The notes beneath the pieces are model-generated. The model saw only the letters and a list, made by a program, of their open reading frames with translations. It was not told the DNA's origin and ran no database searches. From Candidatus Moraniibacteriota bacterium (GTDB lineage Bacteria; Patescibacteriota; Minisyncoccia; CAIUEV01): DNA of 5,468 nucleotides. Positions 1-4,110 of the stretch are shown in pieces (the first letter of the stretch is position 1; each line of letters begins with the position of its first letter). The stretch is taken from contig VGKB01000047.1 in NCBI GenBank assembly GCA_016867255.1, positions 1-5,468 of the forward strand. Direction: 5' to 3'. Both the position numbers and the translations under genes were made by a program.

Positions 1-248
1 TTCCTTGCCAAAACGCTTTCCGCCAAGCCGAGGTCTTCAGTACCCTCGGCATTGGTGATCTCTCCTTTGTCTACATCCACAAACCCCAGCAGCTTGACTC
101 CGGAGCAAGGAGTGTCGCGGAGCCGGCGCACAAAGCCCTGCACCGACTGTTCGCTGGTGTGGTCGTTGGCCGAAATGGCGCACATACAGTGGCTGCCGGA
201 ATTTCTGACAAGAAGAACGCCAATCCTTCTTCTCTCTCCATTTGTCAT
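1..248 (-). CDS. Small hypothetical protein, C-terminus cut off by the window edge
   Basis: An open frame runs from an ATG at 248 to the left edge without a stop, giving the first 82 residues (MTNGERRRIGVLLVRNSG... to ...LGLAESVLAR). A strong ribosome-binding site (GGAGG, minus strand, bases 260-256) lies 7 nt before the ATG, which fixes the start and argues that the gene is real. The visible part has a basic N-terminus, a short hydrophobic beta-like stretch (IGVLLV), a Cys-Met-Cys near residues 21-23 and an acidic segment after residue 57. I do not recognise the family and assign no function. It lies 94 bp downstream of tRNA-Ser on the same strand, so it could be read through from the tRNA promoter or have its own weak promoter. 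A longer minus-strand frame overlapping it (37-429) runs through the tRNA and is a shadow. Confidence 0.72.
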   Translation of the reverse strand, partial: MTNGERRRIGVLLVRNSGSHCMCAISANDHTSEQSVQGFVRRLRDTPCSGVKLLGFVDVDKGEITNAEGTEDLGLAESVLAR

Positions 249-255
249 AGGGGAA

Positions 256-260
256 CCTCC
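256..260 (-). promoter_or_regulatory. Shine-Dalgarno site of the left-edge gene
   Basis: GGAGG on the minus strand, 7 nt before the ATG at 248. It decides both the frame and the start of the partial gene, which would otherwise be easy to miss because it has no stop inside the window. Confidence 0.75.
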
Positions 261-307
261 TTAAGTGGTTCAAAGAACCTATCCAAAACATAGATATCCA
301 AGACGAA

Positions 308-336
308 TTAGTAATACGGTAATTTGAAATGGTCAA
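308..336 (-). promoter_or_regulatory. Weak candidate promoter for the left-edge gene
   Basis: On the minus strand TTGACC (336-331, five of six matches to the -35 consensus) is followed after 17 nt by TACTAA (313-308, a poor -10). It lies between the tRNA 3' end and the small gene. The -10 is weak, and read-through from the tRNA promoter is an equally good explanation. Confidence 0.28.
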
Positions 337-342
337 TAGATG

Positions 343-427
343 CGGAGAGGGGGAGATTCGAACTCCCGGTGCCTTGCGACACGCCACCTTTCCAAGGTGG
401 TGCACTAGACCACTATGCGACCTCTCC
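343..427 (-). tRNA. tRNA-Ser (anticodon GGA)
   Basis: Read on the minus strand this folds as a complete class II tRNA. The acceptor stem is GGAGAGG/CCTCTCC with discriminator G at 343. The D arm is GCA...TGC with a GG in its loop. The anticodon arm is CCACC-TTGGAAA-GGTGG, giving anticodon GGA, which reads UCC and UCU serine codons. The long variable arm is a 5-bp stem (GTGTC/GGCAC, one G-T pair) closed by a GCAA tetraloop. The T arm is GGGAG-TTCGAAT-CTCCC. The long variable arm and G discriminator are serine identity features. No CCA is encoded (the next bases are CAT), so the CCA-adding enzyme must supply it. A good promoter lies just upstream at 449-477. Confidence 0.96.
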
Positions 428-430
428 AAA

Positions 431-458
431 ATAACTTACAACAAATAACTTATAACCA
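431..458. repeat. 14-bp direct repeat, two copies, at the tRNA promoter
   Basis: ATAACTTACAACAA (431-444) is followed directly by ATAACTTATAACCA (445-458), identical at 12 of 14 positions. The second copy contains the -10 box of the tRNA promoter, so the repeat forms the start region of the tRNA transcript. It resembles the short AT-rich tandem arrays seen elsewhere in this window. Confidence 0.5.
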
Positions 459-477
459 ATAATAAAGCTGATGTAAA
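449..477 (-). promoter_or_regulatory. Sigma70-type promoter of tRNA-Ser
   Basis: On the minus strand TTTACA (477-472, five of six to the -35 consensus) is followed by a 17-nt spacer and TATAAG (454-449, five of six to the -10 consensus). A start 6-8 nt further on would give a 5' leader of about 15 nt on the tRNA, which is normal. Its -35 box is separated from the -35 box of the opposing rpsP promoter by only 4 bp. Confidence 0.7.
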
Positions 478-481
478 GAAT

Positions 482-510
482 TTGTCAGATTTAATCTAAT
501 AGGATATAAA
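482..510 (+). promoter_or_regulatory. Sigma70-type promoter of rpsP
   Basis: TTGTCA (482-487, five of six to the -35 consensus), a 17-nt spacer and TATAAA (505-510, five of six to the -10 consensus). Transcription starting near 517 would give rpsP an untranslated leader of about 100 nt that contains the inverted repeat and octamer array described separately. No promoter is evident before gltX, so this one may serve both genes. Confidence 0.7.
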
Positions 511-521
511 GTAACAAGTTC

Positions 522-605
522 GAAAGTTACCAAGTTTTATGCAAACTGACTCAATTGTTGAGAAGGTTTTTATTTTACTTGTAACTTTCTTACTTTCTAA
601 CTTTC
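522..605. repeat. Inverted repeat and octamer array in the rpsP leader
   Basis: GAAAGTTACCAAGT (522-535) is matched in inverted orientation by ACTTGTAACTTTC (577-589), with one extra base in the first copy, so the leader RNA could form a stem of about 13 bp around a 41-nt loop. The right arm runs into three 8-bp tandem units, TAACTTTC, TTACTTTC, TAACTTTC (582-605), ending 10 nt before the rpsP ATG. The array occupies the position where a ribosome-binding site would be expected. It may be a decayed mobile repeat or a regulatory leader; the sequence alone does not decide. Confidence 0.6.
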
Positions 606-615
606 AAACTAATTT

Positions 616-1185
616 ATGCTAGCTATTCGCTTATCCCGTTTCGGTAAAAATAATTTCCCGTTTTTTCGGGTGGTCGTAATGGACAAAAGAAAATCCGCCA
701 AAGGCCGGGCGCTGGAGGTATTGGGCTCGGTAAATCCTCGCAATAAAGACATTGTTCTAAAAAATGAAAGAATCCAATACTGGCTTGGGGTTGGCGCGGA
801 AGCTTCCGACCGGGTCTATAACATCTTAGTTTCCCAAAAAATCATAGAGGGCAAGAAACGCCCTAAGAAAATCAGAGCTAAGAAAAAGGAAGAAAAGGAA
901 GCTGAAGCCGCTCCAGCTGCTCCAGCCGCTGCACCTGAAAAATCTCAAGAAGCAGCTGAAAAACCAGTTGAAGAAAAACCCGCTGAGGAAAAGTCCGCCA
1001 CGGGCGGATCCTTGCCTCACCGGCAAGCAAGCACCTCTGGCGGAAAGGAAGAGAAACCTGCCGAGAAGAAAGAAGAAGCAACAGAAAAAAAGCCCAAAAA
1101 GGTTCTTGAAAAAGCCGAAGAAAAATCTGAAAATAAAGAAGAGAAAAAAGAAGAAGGAAAAGAAGAAAAACCAGAAAAGAAATAA
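616..1185 (+). CDS. rpsP: 30S ribosomal protein S16 with long charged C-terminal tail
   Basis: S16 binds 16S rRNA and helps assemble the 30S subunit body. Residues 1-80 or so are a typical S16 core: the start MLAIRLSRFGKNNFPFFRVVVMD, then KSAKGRALEVLGSVNPRNKD and a late YNILVSQKIIEGKKRPKK. S16 is usually about 80-100 aa; this one has 189. The extra 100 residues are low complexity, rich in Lys, Glu, Ala and Pro, and probably disordered and exposed on the ribosome surface. Residues 127-143 (SATGG...STSGG) break this composition and are encoded by an inserted palindromic repeat. The ATG at 616 has no visible Shine-Dalgarno site; an AT-rich leader precedes it. A good promoter lies at 482-510. The usual rimM/trmD neighbours are absent; gltX follows after 149 bp. 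Confidence 0.96.
   Translation: MLAIRLSRFGKNNFPFFRVVVMDKRKSAKGRALEVLGSVNPRNKDIVLKNERIQYWLGVGAEASDRVYNILVSQKIIEGKKRPKKIRAKKKEEKEAEAAPAAPAAAPEKSQEAAEKPVEEKPAEEKSATGGSLPHRQASTSGGKEEKPAEKKEEATEKKPKKVLEKAEEKSENKEEKKEEGKEEKPEKK
994..1044. repeat. In-frame palindromic repeat inside rpsP
   Basis: A 51-bp, 17-codon, GC-rich block sits in the A/G-rich tail of rpsP. It holds two hairpins, TCCGCC-ACG-GGCGGA (994-1008) and CTTGCC-TCACC-GGCAAG (1011-1027), and ends with another GGCGGA (1039-1044), which could alternatively pair with the first TCCGCC. Its amino acids (Ser, Thr, Gly, His, Leu) contrast sharply with the flanking Lys/Glu/Ala text, and its length is a multiple of three. This looks like a repeat unit inserted without breaking the frame. 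Confidence 0.72.
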
Positions 1186-1213
1186 CACAGAACAATAGCT
1201 AACTTTAGAGTAA

Positions 1214-1298
1214 TGTCATTCCCGTGAAAACGGGAATCCAGACTTGTCCCCGTAAAAACGGGGGAAGAGCCTGGATCCCCGCCTGCGCGGGGATGACA
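1214..1298. repeat. Three-hairpin palindromic element between rpsP and gltX
   Basis: This 85-bp element has ends TGTCATTCCC and GGGGATGACA, which are near-inverse of each other. It contains three hairpins: ATTCCCG/CGGGAAT (1218-1237), CCCCGT/ACGGGG (1248-1263) and ATCCCCGC/GCGGGGAT (1275-1294). The linkers ATCCAG (1236-1241) and CTGGAT (1271-1276) also pair, so the whole unit can fold as a cloverleaf. The GTCATTCCCG...CGGGAATCCAG pattern belongs to a widespread class of bacterial intergenic repeats (for example dRS3-like units of Neisseria). It fills most of the 149-bp gap. No T-tract follows on the plus strand, so it is not a classical terminator. Confidence 0.8.
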
Positions 1299-1334
1299 AC
1301 TAGTCGTCTTTGCCTTTGAATTTTGAATTACTCT

Positions 1335-2840
1335 ATGAAAACTCGCGTCAGAATCGCTCCATCTCCTACCGGTTTGTTCCATCTGGGGGGTCTGCGGACT
1401 GCCCTGACTAATTATTTATTCGCCCGCAAGGAGCGGGGCGTTTTTGTGGTGCGGGTGGAAGACACAGACCAGTCACGATTAGTGCCGGAAGCGATACCGG
1501 ATATGCTGGAAAGTCTCAGGTGGAGCGGGATTGGGATAGACGAGGGAGTTACGGGAATACAAAGTACAAAGCACAAAGTACAAAGTACAAATTCAAAGGA
1601 GCGATACAATAGGATAAAAAAATTAGTGATTCAAAAGGGGAATTTTGGACCTTATATCCAGTCGGAGCGGCTGGAAATTTATCGGCGTTACGCGGAGGAG
1701 CTGCTCCGCAAAAAGATAGCTTATCCTTGCTTTTGCACTCCAGAAAGACTAGATAAAGTAAGGAAAAATTGTCAAGCCAAGGACCTGCCGCCGAAATACG
1801 ATCGGCACTGCCTGAGCCTTTCCGAGGCGGAAATGAAAAACAAAATGGCTAAAATTCCCTATGTTATCAGATTAAAGGTGCCAAACTCGGGAAAAACAGT
1901 CTTTAATGATCTGGTGAGGGGCAGAATAGAAATGGAAAACAAACTGCTGGACGACCCGATATTAATAAAGTCAGACGGTTTTCCCACTTACCACTTCTCC
2001 GTGGTAATAGACGATCATTTAATGCGCATTTCCCATATTCTCCGCGGCGAAGAATGGATTCCCAGCACTCCCAAACATATTTTGATCTACCAAGCCTTTG
2101 ACTGGTCTGTTCCGGTAATCGGGCACCTCACCAACATCCTGAACATGAAAGGCGGGAAATTAAGCAAGCGCGACGGAGACGTTTCTGTTTCCGATTTCCG
2201 CCAGAAGGGCTACCTGCCGGAAGCGGTTATCAATTTTGTGGCTTTGCTGGGCTGGAACCCGAAAACCACAAAAGAAATTTTTACTCTCGCGGAACTCGTA
2301 AGAGAATTTGACATAAAAAAGCTCAACAAAGCGGCGCCCCGCTTTGATCAACAAAGGCTAGAATGGTTTTCCGGCCATTATATCCGCCAAAAGCCCGTTG
2401 CAGAACTAGCCAGACTCTGCGCGCCTTACTTGGAAAAAAATATCAAGGACAAAAATTTAGTTAAAAAAATTGTGACCGTCCAGCAGCCCCGAATACACAC
2501 TTTGAGTGACGTAAACCGTGAGATTGAGTTTGTTTTTAAGCTTCCCCAATATCCCAAACAGTTGCTGCGTTGGAAGGATATGGGCGACCGGGCAGTGATA
2601 GAATCACTGCGTCGGGCTTTAAAAATTATTGGAAAAATTCCTGCTAGCAAGTTTACTTTAACTAATCTGGAGAAACCTCTAATGGCGGCAGCCGGCGCCG
2701 ATCGCGGACCGCTTCTCTGGCCACTGCGCGTAGCGCTGACTGGCCAAAAACAAAGTCCCAGTCCCTTTGAGTGCGCCTGGATGCTGGGGAAAAATGAGTC
2801 TGTGGAGAGAGTCAAAGCGGCTATTCGTAAAACTGCCTAA
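1335..2840 (+). CDS. gltX: Glutamyl-tRNA synthetase
   Basis: A class I aminoacyl-tRNA synthetase that charges tRNA with glutamate (perhaps tRNA-Gln too if the organism uses GatCAB; not decidable here). The ATP-site motifs are present: RIAPSPTG at 6-13 with the HIGH-equivalent HLGG at 16-19, VEDTD at 41-45, and the KMSKS-equivalent KLSKR at 275-279. CFC (132-134) and the later HC (158-159) sit where many GluRS bind zinc. The C-terminus (RVALTGQKQSPSPFECAWMLG) is a normal anticodon-binding domain end, so the gene is complete at 501 aa. The ATG at 1335 is chosen because it starts directly before RVRIAPSPTG; a TTG four codons upstream is unlikely. There is no visible Shine-Dalgarno site. Between DEG (69-71) and GPYIQSER (105-112) there are about 26 extra residues, partly encoded by a tandem repeat. 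Confidence 0.97.
   Translation: MKTRVRIAPSPTGLFHLGGLRTALTNYLFARKERGVFVVRVEDTDQSRLVPEAIPDMLESLRWSGIGIDEGVTGIQSTKHKVQSTNSKERYNRIKKLVIQKGNFGPYIQSERLEIYRRYAEELLRKKIAYPCFCTPERLDKVRKNCQAKDLPPKYDRHCLSLSEAEMKNKMAKIPYVIRLKVPNSGKTVFNDLVRGRIEMENKLLDDPILIKSDGFPTYHFSVVIDDHLMRISHILRGEEWIPSTPKHILIYQAFDWSVPVIGHLTNILNMKGGKLSKRDGDVSVSDFRQKGYLPEAVINFVALLGWNPKTTKEIFTLAELVREFDIKKLNKAAPRFDQQRLEWFSGHYIRQKPVAELARLCAPYLEKNIKDKNLVKKIVTVQQPRIHTLSDVNREIEFVFKLPQYPKQLLRWKDMGDRAVIESLRRALKIIGKIPASKFTLTNLEKPLMAAAGADRGPLLWPLRVALTGQKQSPSPFECAWMLGKNESVERVKAAIRKTA
1559..1593. repeat. 7-bp tandem repeat in frame within gltX
   Basis: Five head-to-tail copies of ACAAAGY (ACAAAGT, ACAAAGC, ACAAAGT, ACAAAGT, ACAAATT) encode QSTKHKVQSTN. 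They lie in the extra loop between the DEG and GPYIQSER segments of GluRS. A 7-bp unit shifts frame with each copy, so the total insertion must have been adjusted to keep the frame open. The unit is unlike the coding text around it and looks like an inserted non-coding repeat that became coding. Confidence 0.75.
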
Positions 2841-2858
2841 TGTATATAATTATGTACA
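2841..2858. repeat. 18-bp AT-rich palindrome just after gltX
   Basis: TGTATATAATTATGTACA begins at the base after the gltX stop codon and is a loopless palindrome with a single mismatched position (T5 against G14). It contains a perfect TATAAT (2845-2850) on the plus strand and CATAAT on the other. It could be an operator-like protein-binding site or a weak hairpin. No gene starts nearby, so a promoter role is doubtful. Confidence 0.45.
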
Positions 2859-2862
2859 TTTA

Positions 2863-2968
2863 GATGGTTACAAAACTCAACTTTTTTAATTTTTTTTGTA
2901 TCTAGCTCGCCGTCTGCGGCGAAGCGCCGTCCCACAAAAAAATTAAAATGGGGAGTTTTGTAACCATC
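2863..2968. repeat. 106-bp inverted-repeat element (MITE-like)
   Basis: GATGGTTACAAAACTC (2863-2878) is repeated exactly in inverted orientation at 2953-2968. The arms continue inward as T-rich and A-rich runs (to 2899, and from 2934), giving about 35-bp imperfect arms. The 34-bp GC-rich core holds two mutually exclusive hairpins, CGCCG-TCTG-CGGCG (2908-2921) and GGCG-AAG-CGCC (2918-2928). No transposase and no clear target duplication are seen. It lies between the convergent gltX and small-gene transcripts, where its RNA hairpin might also help end transcription on either strand. Confidence 0.75.
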
Positions 2969-2981
2969 AGAGTAGCTCCAC

Positions 2982-3015
2982 AATAAAATAAAGCCGCGGC
3001 TTGCTTGCACGCGGC
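2982..3015 (-). terminator. Rho-independent terminator of the three-gene minus-strand unit
   Basis: On the minus strand GCCGCG (3015-3010) pairs with CGCGGC (2998-2993) around an 11-nt loop, followed by the T-rich tail TTTATTTTATT (2992-2982). It lies 27 bp past the stop of the 118-aa gene, the right place to end that transcript. Confidence 0.72.
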
Positions 3016-3042
3016 GTCTTTGCTTCATACTAGGTTTTCAAG

Positions 3043-3399
3043 TTATCCGTCCGGCAGACTGCCCCATGAATCCAAACCAACATGAGACAGATCGTGAAGC
3101 GCCTTGATGACCGTGAATAATGAATTTTCAACCATGGCGGCCAGAGGGAACCACTTTTTTTCCAACTCTGGGAATCGGAAGTTTCTCTCCCGAGCCGCCC
3201 AGTGGAAAGTTCCCTTGAAATGGTTGGCTATCCCTTCAACCCAAACTTCAATGTTCCTCTCCAACGGAGCAGTATGATCGCCAACATTGAGTTTTTCAAT
3301 GCCAAGCAGATTTTGCTTCAGGGCTAGCTTCTTCGCTCTCCTGAGAACCAACGTTTTCGTCACGGCTGCTTCCCCAACCACCCGCGCCGCCGTTTTCAT
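3043..3399 (-). CDS. Hypothetical protein, 118 aa
   Basis: I do not recognise this protein. It has a basic, helix-prone N-terminus (MKTAARVVGEAAVTKTLVLRRAKKLALKQ), a middle segment rich in aromatic and charged residues (NIEVWVEGIANHFKGTFHW) and an amphipathic C-terminal part ending in GSLPDG. No signal peptide, membrane segment or Cys cluster is visible. The start ATG at 3399 is well supported: GGAGG lies at 3408-3404 with a 4-nt spacer, and the ATG overlaps the TGA of the upstream zinc ribbon gene (ATGA, 3399-3396). This is the classic arrangement for translational coupling, so the two products are likely made together. A terminator follows at 3015-2982. Confidence 0.72.
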   Translation of the reverse strand: MKTAARVVGEAAVTKTLVLRRAKKLALKQNLLGIEKLNVGDHTAPLERNIEVWVEGIANHFKGTFHWAARERNFRFPELEKKWFPLAAMVENSLFTVIKALHDLSHVGLDSWGSLPDG

Positions 3400-3575
3400 A
3401 TTACCTCCAGGGTGTTGTATCCCGCGTTGAGTCTTTGATGGTCTTCTGGGCTTAACTCACTCCAATGGGCGAGCTCCGCCCCGCACTCTTCACAGCTGCC
3501 GGAGTCGGTGTTTTGAAACACCTTGCCGCACCGGCGGCACCTTTTTGTTCGGCTTTCTGGTTCTGTCCCCGTCAT
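3396..3575 (-). CDS. Small zinc ribbon protein, 59 aa
   Basis: Residues 13-16 (CRRC) and 28-31 (CEEC), each followed by Gly, form a two-knuckle zinc ribbon (CxxCG...CxxCG) with an 11-residue gap. Such ribbons bind zinc structurally and often contact nucleic acid or protein; no specific role can be assigned. The C-terminal half (HWSELSPEDHQRLNAGYNTLEVI) is acidic and probably helical. The ATG at 3575 is chosen because GGAGG (3585-3581) lies 5 nt before it; a TTG at 3578 would be too close to the site. It begins 12 nt after the nucleotidase fragment's stop and overlaps the next gene by 4 nt, so all three appear co-transcribed. Confidence 0.78.
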   Translation of the reverse strand: MTGTEPESRTKRCRRCGKVFQNTDSGSCEECGAELAHWSELSPEDHQRLNAGYNTLEVI

Positions 3576-3580
3576 CAACT

Positions 3581-3586
3581 CCTCCT
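3581..3586 (-). promoter_or_regulatory. Shine-Dalgarno site of the zinc ribbon gene
   Basis: AGGAGG on the minus strand, 5 nt before the ATG at 3575, placed in the 12-nt gap after the upstream stop codon. It selects ATG 3575 over the adjacent TTG 3578. Confidence 0.7.
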
Positions 3587-3587
3587 T

Positions 3588-3782
3588 TCAGATGCCAAGA
3601 ATTTTAGTGTAATTTTGCCAGTTGATACGCCGACCTTTCACGTGCCGATTATAAGGACGGTCAAAAATCACGTGCTCCCAAAGAGGTTCTTCTTGACCTT
3701 CTATTTTCGGCTTGTCATCGATAAGAATGTCTCCGGAAACCCAGGTCTTGTCTTTGGCGAAGACGATGTTTCTCGCGATCAT
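3588..3782 (-). CDS. 5'(3')-deoxyribonucleotidase (NT5C-like HAD family), C-terminal fragment
   Basis: The 64 residues match the end of the NT5C/5'(3')-deoxyribonucleotidase family, which removes phosphate from (deoxy)nucleoside monophosphates. Visible family features are RNIVFAKDKTWVSGDILIDDKP (the DD is HAD motif IV, which holds Mg2+), then WEHVIFDRPYNRHV and a final RRINWQNYTKIL. Family members are roughly 180-200 aa. Here the N-terminal two thirds are missing, including the nucleophile motif DxDG and, as I recall the human enzymes, the motif III lysine. An in-frame TAA lies 9 nt before the ATG and no rest of the gene is found in any frame before the terminator upstream. No Shine-Dalgarno site precedes the ATG. 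It cannot be an active phosphatase alone. It is most likely a remnant, still read with the two small genes behind it, unless a separate N-terminal half exists elsewhere. Confidence 0.72.
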   Translation of the reverse strand: MIARNIVFAKDKTWVSGDILIDDKPKIEGQEEPLWEHVIFDRPYNRHVKGRRINWQNYTKILGI

Positions 3783-3790
3783 GTCCGAAA

Positions 3791-3818
3791 ATTATTCGAA
3801 TGTGAAATTTTTGGACAA
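3791..3818 (-). promoter_or_regulatory. Candidate promoter of the three small genes, possibly leaderless
   Basis: On the minus strand TTGTCC (3818-3813) and AATAAT (3796-3791) are separated by 16 nt. Transcription would start within a base or two of the ATG at 3782, giving a leaderless mRNA and explaining why no ribosome-binding site is seen there. The -35 box overlaps the T-tract of the terminator just upstream, so one unit would end exactly where the next begins. Match to consensus is only moderate. Confidence 0.38.
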
Positions 3819-3852
3819 AAAAAGGGCGCTATCTAACAAGAGAGAACGCCCT
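3817..3852 (-). terminator. Rho-independent terminator after the fmt unit
   Basis: On the minus strand AGGGCG (3852-3847) pairs with CGCCCT (3828-3823), extendable by a G-T and a T-A pair, around a loop of 14-18 nt, and is followed by a run of seven T (3823-3817, the first being the last stem base). It ends the transcript carrying glycosyltransferase, fmt and the 68-aa gene, 45 bp past the last stop. Confidence 0.78.
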
Positions 3853-3863
3853 GACTATTCCTG

Positions 3864-3885
3864 TTGTCCCTACAACTAGGGGCAA
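3864..3885. repeat. Hairpin between the 68-aa gene and its terminator
   Basis: TTGTCCCTA (3864-3872) pairs with TAGGGGCAA (3877-3885) around a CAAC loop: 9 bp with one G-T pair. It lies 12 bp past the stop of the 68-aa gene and before the terminator. It may stabilise the 3' end of the mRNA; no T-run follows it directly. Confidence 0.5.
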
Positions 3886-3896
3886 CCCTCCCTTCC

Positions 3897-4103
3897 TCAA
3901 TCTCCATCCACAGTTCTAACTGTCGGTATCACTTCCCGACATTCAATACAAGTAAATATAACCTTTTTTCTTCCTCCAGGGATAGTTGGCCGTATTTTAA
4001 CGTTCACAGCTTCATAAAGCCTCGCCCCGCCACAAAGCATTTGGGTTAGAGTGAAATGTTTTCCATCATCAAATCGGTACGAACAACATGGTGTTTCTTT
4101 CAT
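3897..4103 (-). CDS. Hypothetical protein, 68 aa, with Cys pairs
   Basis: I do not recognise this protein. It has a Cys-Cys pair at residues 6-7, a lone Cys at 24 and a CxxC at 52-55 (TCIEC), so it may bind a metal, although the spacing is not a standard zinc ribbon. The middle (RLYEAVNVKIRPTIPGGRKKVIF) looks like alternating beta strands with a basic turn. The start at 4103 is set by AGGAGG (4116-4111) 7 nt upstream; an in-frame TTG at 4139 has no such site. The gene lies 65 bp past the fmt stop, with no terminator between them, so it may be the last gene of that unit. It ends in TGA and is followed by a hairpin and a terminator. Confidence 0.72.
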   Translation of the reverse strand: MKETPCCSYRFDDGKHFTLTQMLCGGARLYEAVNVKIRPTIPGGRKKVIFTCIECREVIPTVRTVDGD

Positions 4104-4110
4104 ACTCTTG

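Noticed and set aside
37..429. 130-aa minus-strand open frame
   Set aside because: It runs through the whole tRNA-Ser gene and overlaps the better supported frame starting at 248, which has a ribosome-binding site.
826..1195. Two Phe/Leu-rich minus-strand open frames that look like membrane proteins
   Set aside because: They are the antisense of the Lys/Glu codons of the S16 tail; A/G-rich repeats give Phe/Leu-rich shadows.
1214..1298. Rho-independent terminator of rpsP
   Set aside because: The hairpins are strong but no T-tract follows on the plus strand, and the multi-hairpin form fits a dispersed repeat better.
1323..1334. TTG start four codons upstream for gltX
   Set aside because: GluRS proteins begin a few residues before RIAPSPTG, which fits the ATG at 1335; the TTG has no ribosome-binding site.
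1559..1593. CRISPR-like array
   Set aside because: The units are 7 bp head to tail without spacers and lie inside a coding gene.
2837..3028. 63-aa minus-strand open frame
   Set aside because: It spans the inverted-repeat element and the terminator, so it is not a plausible gene.
3465..3836. 123-aa plus-strand open frame
   Set aside because: It is antisense to the zinc ribbon and nucleotidase genes and runs into the minus-strand terminator; no ribosome-binding site or family features.
3829..3887. Short TTG-started leader peptide (about 18 codons, minus strand) before the 3852-3817 terminator, as an attenuator
   Set aside because: There is a purine-rich stretch before the TTG, but no run of regulatory codons and no alternative hairpin set; a simple terminator is enough.
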